Of a stretch of 64,000 bases of DNA, positions 17,501-25,209 are shown one piece after another (position 1 is the stretch's first letter; every line of letters begins with the position of its first letter). Under the pieces are notes generated by a model, which was given only the letters and a program-made list of their open reading frames with translations, was not told the origin of the DNA and ran no database searches. The position numbers were made by a program, and so were the translations under genes. Source of the stretch: Kitasatospora sp. CB01950 (GTDB taxonomy: Bacteria > Actinomycetota > Actinomycetes > Streptomycetales > Streptomycetaceae); the NCBI RefSeq assembly GCF_001905465.1, contig NZ_LISX01000002.1:309425-373424 (forward strand), written 5' to 3'.

Positions 17501-18133
17501 CTGGCCGAGGTGTACACGGTGTGGGGCGGCTACGCGTACGGCCGCGACCTGGACGGGCGGCCCGCCCGGGAGGAGATGGAAACCGCTTACCGGCGGATCA
17601 CGGTGGCGGCGAAGAACACCGACACGCGCGAGCACGACATCGCCGACTCGGACGACTACTTCCAGTACCACGGCGGCATGGTGGCCACCGTGCGCGCGCT
17701 GACGGGCAGCAGCCCGGCGGCGTACATCGGCGACTCGACCCGCCCGGAGACGGTCCGCACCCGGACTCTCACCGAGGAGGCGGCCCGGGTGTTCCGGGCC
17801 CGGGTGGTGAACCCGCGCTGGCTGGAGGCGATGCGCCGGCACGGCTACAAGGGCGCGTTCGAGATGGCCGCGACGGTGGACTACCTGTTCGGCTACGACG
17901 CCACCACCGGCGTGGTCGCGGACTGGATGTACGAGAAGCTCACCGAGGAGTACGTCCTCGACCCGGTCAACCGGGAGTTCTTCGCCGAGGCCAACCCGTG
18001 GGCGCTGCACGGCATTTCGGAGCGCCTGCTGGAGGCCGCCGAGCGCGGGCTGTGGGCCGAGCCGGACCCGCGGCTGCTCGCGGAGCTGCGGCAGGTGTTC
18101 CTGGAGACCGAGGGCGACCTGGAAGGCGAGTGA
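14522..18133 (+). CDS. cobN: Aerobic cobaltochelatase large subunit, CobN
   Basis: ATP-dependent insertion of cobalt into hydrogenobyrinate a,c-diamide, acting with CobS/CobT-type or ChlI/ChlD-like AAA partners that are not in this window. At 1203 aa it is full length. Recognisable CobN/ChlH stretches are YYRAHHMSGNTAFVETL, LSAYPTKHARVGNAVGLDTP, VHLGKHGNLEWLPGK, GRNFYSVDPKAVPSRLAWE and DSDDYFQYHGGMVATVRA. ATG 14522 has GGGAGGG 8 nt upstream and gives the conserved N-terminus MILLLSTSDTDLL. The cobalamin riboswitch upstream should control it. A copy of AAGCGCTTTCC at 17013-17023 is read through as QALS with rare CAA and CTT codons. Confidence 0.96.
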   Translation: MILLLSTSDTDLLSARASSGPVRFRWGNPARLDPADLPELLDGVELVVVRLLGGRRAWQEGLDVLLAGPRPVVVLTGEQAPDAQLMELSTVPAGIAAEAHAYLAHGGPENLAELGAFLSDTVLLTGHGFAPPASAPSWGPLERVATAPQEGPRVAVLYYRAHHMSGNTAFVETLCRAVEEQGAQVRAYFCASLRGAEPELLAELGAADVLVTTVLAAGGTRPADAQAGGDEEAWDAGALAALDRPILQALCLTWSRAQWEGSDDGLSPLDTATQVAVPEFDGRLITVPFSFKEVDEDGLTVYAADAERAARVAGIAVRHARLRHTPASERRLALVLSAYPTKHARVGNAVGLDTPASAVRLLERLRAEGMDLGDALPGLDTDTDRGHEGDALIHALIEAGGYDQAWLTEDQLARNPVRIPAADYRRWYATLPAGLRERVEEHWGPAPGELYVDRSQNPDGDIVLAGLRSGNLLVLIQPPRGFGENPVAIYHDPDLPPSHHYLAAYRWIAAAQEDGGFGAHAVVHLGKHGNLEWLPGKTAALSAECGPDAALGDLPLVYPFLVNDPGEGTQAKRRAHATLVDHLVPPMARADSYGDIARLEQLLDEHSNIAAMDPAKLPAIRAQIWTLIQAAKLDHDLGLAERPEDDGFDDFLLHVDGWLCEVKDAQIRDGLHVLGQAPAGTDRVNIVLAILRARQIWGGVSALPGLREALGLDEAALTLGATDAAEAQARALVEAMEAEGWNPAAVEKVAAGLPAAVAEVLSFAAAQVVPRLASTTDELDAVLHALQGGFVPAGPSGSPLRGLVNVLPTGRNFYSVDPKAVPSRLAWETGQALSASLIERYRADNDGQFPPSVGLSLWGTSAMRTAGDDIAEALALLGVRPVWDDASRRVTGLEAIPLDELGRPRIDVTLRISGFFRDAFPHVVALLDDAVRLAARQEEPAEQNFVRAHVQADLAEHGDERRATVRVFGSRPGTYGAGLLQLIDSRDWRTDADLAEVYTVWGGYAYGRDLDGRPAREEMETAYRRITVAAKNTDTREHDIADSDDYFQYHGGMVATVRALTGSSPAAYIGDSTRPETVRTRTLTEEAARVFRARVVNPRWLEAMRRHGYKGAFEMAATVDYLFGYDATTGVVADWMYEKLTEEYVLDPVNREFFAEANPWALHGISERLLEAAERGLWAEPDPRLLAELRQVFLETEGDLEGE

Positions 18134-18190
18134 CCGCCGCCGCGGGGCCCACCGGCGCCGCGGACGGCTGCGGAACGGGCGCGAAACGGG

Positions 18191-18211
18191 CGCGGCCGTC
18201 GGACGGCCGCG
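18191..18211 (+). terminator. Hairpin after cobN
   Basis: CGCGGCCGTC-G-GACGGCCGCG is a near-perfect palindrome with a one-base centre, followed by a second GC-rich inverted repeat (CGCGGCCC/GGGCCCCGCG). It lies ~60 bp after the cobN stop and ~100 bp before lnt, so it probably ends the cobN transcript. Confidence 0.55.
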
Positions 18212-18311
18212 GCCCGGGCGGGCCCCGCGGAAGGTGAACGCCGGACGACACTTGACGGGGCGATGATCGCCAAGGGGTGTCTTCCGGCCCGCCCGGGCGG
18301 ACAATCTCCGC

Positions 18312-19868
18312 ATGAGCCTGCGAACCGCCCTGACCCGCCCGGCGCGCTACGGCGCGCTGGCCGCGGGCGCGTTGCCCGTCCTGACGTTCCCGGGCGCCGG
18401 CCTGGCCGTACTGGCCTGGGCGGCGCTGGTGCCGGGCCTGTTGCTGATGCGGGCGGCGGGCACCGCGCGCGAGGCGGCGGTGCGCGGCTGGTGGTTCGGC
18501 GCGGGTTTCATCCTGACCGGCATGTACTGGCTGATCCCGTCGATCGGCCCGGCGCTGCCGCTGCTGGCGGCGGTGTTCGGGGTGTTGCAGGCACCGGTCG
18601 GGCTGGCCGCGTGGTGGCTGCTGCGCGGCGAGTTGACGCTCCGCCGCTCGGCGGCGGCGCTGGTGGTCGTCCCGGCGGTGTGGGTGAGCGCCGAGTTCGC
18701 CCGGTCCTGGCATGCGCTGGGCGGGCCGTGGGCGCTGCTGGGCGCGTCCCAGTGGGAGCATCCGGCGGTGCTCGGCCTGGCCTCGGTCGGCGGGGTGTGG
18801 CTGGTGAGCGGCGCCCTCGTCGCGGTCAACACGGCATTGACGATCGTGGTGCTGGCACGCGAACTGCGGCTGCGGCTGCTGGCGGGTGCGACGGCGCTCG
18901 CGGCGGTGCTGGCGGGCCCGTTGGCGTTCGCCGCGCAGGCCGCGCCGGCGTCGCACGGCTCGGCGTCGGTGGCGCTGGTGCAGGCGGGGCAGACGCCGGA
19001 CGAGCGGGCCCGGCTGGAGGCGAACGTCCGGATCACCCGCTCGTTGGCGGGCGATCCGGTGGACCTGGTGGTGTGGGGCGAGAGTTCGACCACCGCCGAC
19101 CTGGACCGCGACACCGCGACGCTGGACCGGCTGGCGGCGCTGTCGCGGTCGACGGGCGCGCAGCTGCTGGTCGGCGAGGACGCCCGGAAGGCGGACGGCC
19201 GGATCTCCAAGGACGCGGTGCTGGTCGACCCGTCGGGCATCGTGGCGCGCTACCGCAAGATCCGGCTGGTGCCGTTCGGCGAGTACATTCCGCTGCGTTC
19301 GCTGCTGGGCTGGGTCGCGGGGGTGAGCGCGGCGGCGGGCGAGAACCGGGCGCCGGGCGGGTCCGTGCACCTGCTGCCGGTGGTCGGCCGGGACGGCCGT
19401 CCGCTGCCGGTGGGCACACTGATCTGCTTCGAGTCGGCGTTCCCGGACATGTCGCGGACCGTGGCCCGGCAGGGCGCGGGCCTGATCGTCTACCAGTCGG
19501 CGACCTCGACCTTCCAGTCGACGTGGGCGCCGGCGCAGCACGCCTCGCTGGGGGCGATCCGCGCGGCGGAGACCGGCCGGCCGGTGGTGCAGGCCGCGTT
19601 GACCGGCGAGTCGGTGGCGTACGACGCGCAGGGCCGCCGGCTGGCGCGGCTGACCACGGGCGAGGCGGGTGCGCTGACCGTCCGGCTCGCCCCGGCCGAC
19701 CCGGCGGCCCGGACGTGGTACGTGCGGTGGGGCGACTGGGTGCCGCTGTCGGCGCTGGCGGTGACGGCGGCCGCCGGGGCGACGGCGCTGGTGCCCCGGC
19801 TGCGCGGGCGTCGCCGGCCCGGCGCCCCGGCCGCGCCGCCCTCCGACCTGCCGTCGGCTCGGGTCTGA
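18312..19868 (+). CDS. lnt: Apolipoprotein N-acyltransferase, Lnt
   Basis: Integral membrane enzyme that transfers a third acyl chain to the N-terminal cysteine of lipoproteins. Of 518 aa: about six hydrophobic segments occupy the first ~215 residues, followed by an extracytoplasmic nitrilase domain and one last segment (LSALAVTAAAGATALV). The Glu-Lys-Cys triad is visible in VVWGESSTT (~residue 257), YRKIRLVPFGEY (~315) and GTLICFESAFP (~372). Actinomycetes often carry two Lnt copies; nothing here says which this is. The start ATG follows a weak site (AATCTCCGC). A 27-bp repeat array begins at the stop codon. Confidence 0.93.
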   Translation: MSLRTALTRPARYGALAAGALPVLTFPGAGLAVLAWAALVPGLLLMRAAGTAREAAVRGWWFGAGFILTGMYWLIPSIGPALPLLAAVFGVLQAPVGLAAWWLLRGELTLRRSAAALVVVPAVWVSAEFARSWHALGGPWALLGASQWEHPAVLGLASVGGVWLVSGALVAVNTALTIVVLARELRLRLLAGATALAAVLAGPLAFAAQAAPASHGSASVALVQAGQTPDERARLEANVRITRSLAGDPVDLVVWGESSTTADLDRDTATLDRLAALSRSTGAQLLVGEDARKADGRISKDAVLVDPSGIVARYRKIRLVPFGEYIPLRSLLGWVAGVSAAAGENRAPGGSVHLLPVVGRDGRPLPVGTLICFESAFPDMSRTVARQGAGLIVYQSATSTFQSTWAPAQHASLGAIRAAETGRPVVQAALTGESVAYDAQGRRLARLTTGEAGALTVRLAPADPAARTWYVRWGDWVPLSALAVTAAAGATALVPRLRGRRRPGAPAAPPSDLPSARV

Positions 19869-19985
19869 ACTCCCCTGCCGTCGGCGCGGGTCCGAACTCC
19901 CCTGCCGTCGGCGCGGGTCCGAACTCCCCTGCCGACGACCGCAGGGCCGAACTCCCCTGCCGACGACTGCGGGTCCGAACTCCCG
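19857..19985. repeat. 27-bp tandem repeat between lnt and the VOC gene, ~5 copies
   Basis: Units contain the constant core GAACTCCCCTGCCG preceded by CGGCGCGGGTCC, with two later copies diverged at the left (GACGACCGCAGGGCC). The first unit overlaps the lnt stop and the last reaches the convergent VOC gene. No spacers separate the units, so it is not a CRISPR. It may be slippage, or a bidirectional 3'-end structure; the core itself is not self-complementary. Confidence 0.8.
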
Positions 19986-19996
19986 CGCCCCGGCGT

Positions 19997-20761
19997 TCAG
20001 TTCTCGGGGTAGGCGACGTGGATGCCGAACACCGCGCCCTGCGGGTCGCGCAGCACGGCGAGGCGCGGGCCGTCGGGGACGTCGGTGGGCGGCAGGGTGA
20101 CGGTGGCGCCGAGCAGCGCGGCGCGTTCGGAGCTCAGGTCGACGTCGGCGACCGCGAAGTACGGCATCCAGTAGGGCGGCACTTCGGCGGGGAACTGGTC
20201 GGCCATGTCCATCATGCCGCCGAAGTCCCTCCCGTCCAGGCCGAATTGGGTGTACATCTCGCCGGTGGCGACGCTCCAGCCGAACACCCGGGTGTAGAAC
20301 ACGGCGGCGGCCTTCGGGTCGCGGGTGGCGAGTTCCACCCAGCCGAGCGCGCCGGGCTCGTTGATCAGGTCGCAGCCGCGCAGGGTGCCGGGCTGCCAGG
20401 CGGAGAACACCGCGCCGCCGGGGTCGCGGGCGACGGTGAAGCGGCCCCAGCCGAGGGCGTCCATCGGGGGGACGATCAGGGTGCCGCCGGCATCGGCGAT
20501 GGCGGCGGCGGTGGCGTCCAGGTCGGGGGCGTGGAAGCTGATGTTCCACGCGGTGGGCTGGTCGGGCTGCATCAGCCCGACGAGTCCGGCGACGAGTTCC
20601 TCGCCGACGTACAGCCGGGTGTAGCCCATGGCCTTCTCGTCGGGGACGGCCTCGGTGCGCCAGCCGAACAGTTCGTGGTAGAAGGTCTTGGCCGCCAGCG
20701 GGTCCTTGGTGGACAGTTCGGCCCAGCAGGGCGCGCCGGGCCCGAATCCGGTGGTCTTCAC
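19997..20761 (-). CDS. VOC-superfamily protein with two glyoxalase-like domains
   Basis: A 254-aa protein made of two vicinal-oxygen-chelate domains: residues ~8-125 (CWAELSTKDPLAAKTFYHEL) and ~135-254 (GWVELATRDPKAAAVFYTRV). Each ends with an AVFS/AVFG beta strand as in the glyoxalase/dioxygenase superfamily. Proteins of this type in actinomycetes are often annotated as hydroxylases, but no reaction can be assigned here. The start ATG overlaps the stop of the upstream quinone oxidoreductase (ATGA), so the pair is one operon. Confidence 0.88.
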   Translation of the reverse strand: MKTTGFGPGAPCWAELSTKDPLAAKTFYHELFGWRTEAVPDEKAMGYTRLYVGEELVAGLVGLMQPDQPTAWNISFHAPDLDATAAAIADAGGTLIVPPMDALGWGRFTVARDPGGAVFSAWQPGTLRGCDLINEPGALGWVELATRDPKAAAVFYTRVFGWSVATGEMYTQFGLDGRDFGGMMDMADQFPAEVPPYWMPYFAVADVDLSSERAALLGATVTLPPTDVPDGPRLAVLRDPQGAVFGIHVAYPEN

Positions 20762-21672
20762 GGGCGGTTCATCTCCAGGATCAGCTTGCCGCGGGCGTGT
20801 CCGGACTCGACCGCGGCGATCGCCTCGGCGGCGTGTTCCAGCGGGTAGCGGGCGCTGATGTGCGCGTCGAGCGTCCCGTCGGCGACCAGGTCGGCGAGGG
20901 CGGTGAGCACGGCGGCGGTGCCGTCGCGTTTCACGTACGCGCCGCCGAGTTCCTCGACGGTGGCCCGGTCGGCGGTGGACACCAGCCGCCCGGGCCGGCG
21001 CAGCGCCCCGGCGACGTCGCGGACGGCGGTGCCGCCCACCAGGTCGAGGACGGCGTCGACGCCGTCGGGGGCGGCCTCGCGCAGCCGGTCGGTGACACCC
21101 TCGCCGTAGCGGACGGGGGTGGCGCCGAGGGCGCGGACGTGGTCGGCGCTGGACGCGCCGGCGGTACCGAGGACGGTGATGCCGCGGGCGCGGGCGATCT
21201 GGGTGGCGGCGGTGCCGACGCCGCCGGCGATACCGACGATCAACAGGAGTTCGCCGCTGTGGAGTTGGAGCTGCTGGAGGGCGTCGTAGGCGGTGGCGGC
21301 GGCGACCGGCAGCGCGGCGGCCTGGTCGAAGCCGATGGTGGCGGGCTTGCGGGCGGTGGCGCGGGCGGCGAGCAGCGTCTGTTCGGCGAACGCCCCTGCG
21401 GGCGCGATGCCGAACACCTCGTCGCCGACGGCGAACCCGTCCGCGTCCTCCCCCACGGCGGTCACCACGCCGGCGGCCTCGCTGCCCATCACCAGCGGCG
21501 GTTCGGCGACCGTCCCGAACCAGCCCTCGCGCTTCTTCCAGTCGGCGGGGTTGACGCCGGCCGCCCTGACCTCGATCCGCAGCCCGCCCGGGCCGGGCTC
21601 GGGCAGCGGCCGGTCCAGGAACTGTTGCTGCTCCGGTCCGCCGTAGGCGACGAACCCGAATGCCTTCACCAT
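20758..21672 (-). CDS. Quinone oxidoreductase-like MDR dehydrogenase
   Basis: NAD(P)H-dependent medium-chain reductase without catalytic zinc, 304 aa. Visible are VRAAGVNPADWKKREG, MGSEAAGVVTAVG, the Rossmann motif LLIVGIAGGVGTAATQIARA and the C-terminal HARGKLILEM. The zinc ligands of alcohol dehydrogenases are absent, placing it with zeta-crystallin-type quinone oxidoreductases. I chose ATG 21672 (MVKAFGFVAYGGPEQ) because GGGAAGAG lies just upstream and the protein then begins as homologues do; the frame stays open to 21780. Coupled by ATGA to the VOC gene. A five-copy 10-bp repeat lies 140-190 bp upstream. Confidence 0.9.
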   Translation of the reverse strand: MVKAFGFVAYGGPEQQQFLDRPLPEPGPGGLRIEVRAAGVNPADWKKREGWFGTVAEPPLVMGSEAAGVVTAVGEDADGFAVGDEVFGIAPAGAFAEQTLLAARATARKPATIGFDQAAALPVAAATAYDALQQLQLHSGELLLIVGIAGGVGTAATQIARARGITVLGTAGASSADHVRALGATPVRYGEGVTDRLREAAPDGVDAVLDLVGGTAVRDVAGALRRPGRLVSTADRATVEELGGAYVKRDGTAAVLTALADLVADGTLDAHISARYPLEHAAEAIAAVESGHARGKLILEMNRP

Positions 21673-21810
21673 CTCTTCCCGCCTCTTCCCGTCGTCCTCG
21701 CCGGTAGCGCCCCGGTGGCCTCCCCCAGCTTGCCGGGGTACCGGCGGGTAGCCGGGGACGGGTGGGCCGAACGGAAGCACGGGCCCCGACGGCCGCTACG
21801 GTCCGTGACA

Positions 21811-21860
21811 GGCCTTGAAGCGCCGTGAAGCGCCGTGAAGGGCCGTGAAGCGCCGTGAAG
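21811..21860. repeat. 10-bp tandem repeat CGCCGTGAAG, five copies
   Basis: Five head-to-tail decamers (GGCCTTGAAG, CGCCGTGAAG twice, GGCCGTGAAG, CGCCGTGAAG) end three bases before the stop of the diguanylate-cyclase-like gene and lie upstream of the oxidoreductase gene. A 10-bp period puts every copy on the same face of the helix, which would suit cooperative protein binding. Simple slippage is the null explanation. Confidence 0.8.
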
Positions 21861-21862
21861 GC

Positions 21863-24157
21863 TCAGGCCTCGCGGTCGGTGCCCGGCGCGCTCTCCGGGC
21901 CGATGCCCGGCGCGCTCTCCGGGCCTGCGCTCGGCGCGATCTCCGGCTCGTCCGCGAAGTCCGGCCCGGGAACGGGCAGTTGGCGGGCGGCGGGCGCGGC
22001 GTCGAGCGGTGCGTGGCGGCGTTCGACGCCGCCGGGGCCGGTCTCGGCCGGGAGTTCGGCGGTGCGGTCCGGGTCGCCCTCGGCGATCCGGCGGGCGATC
22101 TCGGCGGGCCGCACCGGCCGTCCGAAGTGCCAGCCCTGGGCGAGGTCGCAGCCCATCAGCCGCAGGCGTTCGGCGTCGGCGCGACTCTCCACGCCCTCGG
22201 CGGTGACGGACAGGCCGAGGGTGTGGGCGAGCGAGACCAGGCCGCTGACGATCCGCCAGCCGAGGTGGGTGTCCTTGGCGGGGTCGTGCAGGTCGCCGAC
22301 GAACGAGCCGGCGATCTTCAGGTTGGACACCGGCAGGTCGCGCAGGTAGGCGAGGTTGGACCAGCCGGTGCCGAAGTCGTCGACGGCCAGCGAGACGCCC
22401 ATGTCGACCAAGGCGTGCAGCGCCTTGAGGGCCTCGTCCTCGGGGCCGACCACGGTCGATTCGGTGATCTCCAGCTGCAACATGGACGGGTCGAGGCCGG
22501 TGCTGCGCAGGATCCGGTCGATGTCGCCGACGAGTCCGGCGTTGCGGGCCTGCCGGACGGCGAGGTTGACGCTGACCTTCGGCGCCCGGTCGCCGAACCG
22601 GGCGACCCAGTCGGCGGCCTGCTCGCAGGCCTGTTCGAGCACCCAGCGGCCGAGCGGCATGATCAGCCCGGTCTCCTCGGCGACGCCGACGAACTCCTCG
22701 GGGCTGAGCACGCCCAGCTGCGGGTCGCGCCAGCGCACCAGTGCCTCGACGCCGGTCATCGCGCCGCTGGAGAGGTCGATCATCGGCTGGTAGTCGATGA
22801 AGAACTCGCCGCGGTCGAGGGCGGCGGGCATCCGCACGGAGACCGCGTAGCGGCTGACGGCGCGGGCGTTCTCCTTGGGGTCGAACAGCGTCCAACGGCC
22901 GCGGCCGGCCTCCTTGGCGCGGTACAGCGTCAGGTCGGCGGCGCGGACGGCCGCGCCGGGCGTGGTGCTGGAGATCCGGCGTTCCAGCACGCCGACGCTG
23001 GCGCCGACGGCGAGCCGGTGGTCGCCGATCACCACGGGTCTGGTGAGCGCCGCGAGCACGGTCTTGGCGGCGGCGACGGCCTCCTGTTCGCCGCGGCAGT
23101 TCTCCAGCAGGACGACGAACTCGTCGCCGCCGAGCCGGGCCACCATGTGCCCGAGCGGGCTGAGCGCGGACTCCAGCCGGCGGGCGACCACCGTCAGCAG
23201 CTGGTCGCCCATGTCGTGGCCGAGGCTGTCGTTGACGACCTTGAAGCCGTCCAGGTCGACGTAGCACAGGCCGAACCGGGCGTCGGGCTCCGGCGATTCG
23301 AAGAGCCGCTCCAGGCGTTCGAAGAACGCGGCCCGGTTGGGCAGGCCGGTCAGCGGGTCGTGGGTGGCCTGGTGGCGCAGGCGTTCCTGGAGCCGGTAGC
23401 GGTCGGTGACGTCCTCCAGCATGGCCACCTGGTACAGCGGGGAGCCGTCGTCGTCCCGGATCAGCGAGACGGTCAGGTGCGTCCAGACCACTTCGCCGTC
23501 GCGCCGGTAGTACGGCTTGTCGAACTGGAAGTACTCGCGGGTGCCGCCGATCAGCTCCTCGTAGGCCTCCCACACGCCGGGGGTGTCCTCGGGGTGCATG
23601 AGGTCGTTGACGCGGACGCCCTGCATGTCCTCGGGGCCGCCGCCGAAGATCTCGCCGAGGGCCCGGTTGACGGCGAGGATGTTGCCGTCGGTGTCGCCGA
23701 TGCCGATGCCGATCGCCGAGGACTCGAACAGGGCGCGGAAGCGGGCCTCGGAGACCCGCAGCGCCCGTTCGACCTCCTGGCGGGCGGTGTCTGCGGCCAG
23801 CCGGATCGCCTCCTGCTCGCGCAGGGTGCGTTCGCGCAGCGCGGCGGCCCAGCCCGCCGCGAACGCGCCGGACAGCGCCGGTCCGCGCCCGTCGGGGACC
23901 GGCCGGGTCTGGATCAACTGGACGGCGTCGGACAGCAGTTGGGGGTCGGTGAAGTGGTTGTCGATGAGCAGCGCGCCGACCTGCCCGGCGAGTTCGGGGC
24001 GGAACGGGTGTTCCTCGGCGGCGCGGTGCAGCAGGTCGGCGGTCCGCGCGATCAGCGGGTTGAGGACGCCGGGGCGCACCGCCGCGCCGTGTCCGGTGCG
24101 GAGCATGGCGGCCCAGGCGGTGCGGAACCCGTGGTCCGGGGCGGCCGCCTCGGTCAT
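21863..24157 (-). CDS. PAS-GGDEF-EAL cyclic-di-GMP signalling protein
   Basis: A 764-aa cytosolic protein. After a helical N-terminus (~1-130) come a PAS domain (~140-255, FRALFESSAIGIGIGDTDG), a GGDEF domain (~270-430, intact signature ARLGGDEFVVLL) and an EAL domain (~445-690, GVEALVRWRDP, LQLEITES, VDDFGTGWSNLAYL, TAEGVES). Both active-site signatures are intact, so cyclase, phosphodiesterase or both are possible; the order matches Streptomyces RmdA-type proteins that control aerial development. The C-terminal ~60 residues are a low-complexity tail with SAPG/PES repeats. ATG 24157 overlaps the methyltransferase stop (ATGA), so the two are co-translated. Confidence 0.93.
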   Translation of the reverse strand: MTEAAAPDHGFRTAWAAMLRTGHGAAVRPGVLNPLIARTADLLHRAAEEHPFRPELAGQVGALLIDNHFTDPQLLSDAVQLIQTRPVPDGRGPALSGAFAAGWAAALRERTLREQEAIRLAADTARQEVERALRVSEARFRALFESSAIGIGIGDTDGNILAVNRALGEIFGGGPEDMQGVRVNDLMHPEDTPGVWEAYEELIGGTREYFQFDKPYYRRDGEVVWTHLTVSLIRDDDGSPLYQVAMLEDVTDRYRLQERLRHQATHDPLTGLPNRAAFFERLERLFESPEPDARFGLCYVDLDGFKVVNDSLGHDMGDQLLTVVARRLESALSPLGHMVARLGGDEFVVLLENCRGEQEAVAAAKTVLAALTRPVVIGDHRLAVGASVGVLERRISSTTPGAAVRAADLTLYRAKEAGRGRWTLFDPKENARAVSRYAVSVRMPAALDRGEFFIDYQPMIDLSSGAMTGVEALVRWRDPQLGVLSPEEFVGVAEETGLIMPLGRWVLEQACEQAADWVARFGDRAPKVSVNLAVRQARNAGLVGDIDRILRSTGLDPSMLQLEITESTVVGPEDEALKALHALVDMGVSLAVDDFGTGWSNLAYLRDLPVSNLKIAGSFVGDLHDPAKDTHLGWRIVSGLVSLAHTLGLSVTAEGVESRADAERLRLMGCDLAQGWHFGRPVRPAEIARRIAEGDPDRTAELPAETGPGGVERRHAPLDAAPAARQLPVPGPDFADEPEIAPSAGPESAPGIGPESAPGTDREA

Positions 24158-24960
24158 GACAGGCGTCCGACGCCGGCCATTCCGGTCATCCGCTCGGGGT
24201 GCGGGTCGACTGTGTCGGCGTCGTCGGGGCGCCATTCGGGGAGGTAGACCACGCCGGGTTCGACCAGGTCGAAGCCCTCGAACATGGCGGTGATCTGTTC
24301 GCGGCTGCGCATGGTGAGCGGGGTGGGGGTGGCGCGGTAGAGGTCCTGGTGGGAGCCGGCCTGGTCGGGGCGGCCCTCCAGCGAGGCGTGCGAGAGGATC
24401 AGGGCGCTGCCGCTGGGGAGGGCTTCGCGGAGCCTGGCGAGGATCTTCGCGGATTCGTCGTCGTCGGTGACGAAGTGCATCACGGCGTTGAGGATGACGG
24501 CGACGGGTTCGCCGGGGGCGAGCAGCTCCTCGACCTCGGGGCGGGAGAGCAGGTCGTCGGTGTTGCGCAGGTCGGCGTCGACGACCTGGCAGAGGTCGTC
24601 GTCGGCCAGGATCAGGCGGCTGTGGGCGACGGCGACGGGGTCCAGGTCGACGTAGACGACGCGGGCGTCGGGCCGGTACTCGCGGGCGACCTCGTGGACG
24701 GCGCCGAAGGTGGGGATGCCGGAGCCGATGTCGAGGTAGCGGCTGATCCCGTCGGCGGCGACGTACTGGGTGGCGCGGCGCAGGAACGCCCGGTTCGCCC
24801 GCATGATCTTCGGCAGGTCGGGCCAGAGCTCCATCGCCTGGCGTGCCATCCGCCGGTCGACCTCGAAGTTGTGCGAGCCGCCGAGGTAATAGTCGTAGAC
24901 CCGGGCCGCATTGGGCTTGTCGAGGTCGGTCCCTGCGGGCACCCAGTTCGGACGCGCCAT
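24154..24960 (-). CDS. SAM-dependent methyltransferase of the DUF574 (PF04672-type) family
   Basis: A 268-aa class I methyltransferase. Family marks are the N-terminal NAARVYDYYLGGSHNFEVDR, the SAM loop YLDIGSGIPTFGAVHEVA, and VYVDLDPVAVAHSR. This family is greatly expanded in Streptomyces and its substrates are mostly unknown. ATG 24960 (MARPNWVPAG) has AAGGGG 8 nt upstream and starts where homologues do. It is the first gene of a two-gene operon with the cyclic-di-GMP protein. Confidence 0.92.
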   Translation of the reverse strand: MARPNWVPAGTDLDKPNAARVYDYYLGGSHNFEVDRRMARQAMELWPDLPKIMRANRAFLRRATQYVAADGISRYLDIGSGIPTFGAVHEVAREYRPDARVVYVDLDPVAVAHSRLILADDDLCQVVDADLRNTDDLLSRPEVEELLAPGEPVAVILNAVMHFVTDDDESAKILARLREALPSGSALILSHASLEGRPDQAGSHQDLYRATPTPLTMRSREQITAMFEGFDLVEPGVVYLPEWRPDDADTVDPHPERMTGMAGVGRLS

Positions 24961-25147
24961 GACGGCACCCCTTCCGGCGGGCAATCGATCGAAAAATGGC
25001 AACAGGACATAAAGATCTTCCTACACTTCCGATCCCCTCGGCAAGCCGCGTCGTCCGAGGGCCGTACGGGCCTGCGCCGGTCGGGTGAGGTCGCGGGCGG
25101 AGCCGGGTGACGACACGGGCGGAGTCGGGTGACGTCGCGGGGAAAAG

Positions 25148-25190
25148 GGGCCGCCGCCCGCCCGCAGGGTCTGCGGAGGGGCGGCGGCCG
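25148..25190 (-). terminator. Hairpin terminator downstream of the cellulase gene
   Basis: GGGCCGCCGCCCGCCCGCAG and CTGCGGAGGGGCGGCGGCC pair almost completely around a 3-nt loop. The hairpin begins ~20 bp after the cellulase stop and probably ends that monocistronic transcript. Confidence 0.7.
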
Positions 25191-25209
25191 GGGTGGGCGG
25201 GTGCCGCGG

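Noticed and set aside
14309-18313. Very long minus-strand open frame opposite cobN
   Set aside because: Its Arg/Gln/His-rich composition is that of an antisense shadow of a G+C-rich gene; the cobN frame is unmistakable and carries all family motifs.
19857-19985. CRISPR array after lnt
   Set aside because: The 27-bp units are contiguous with no unique spacers, and no cas genes are present.
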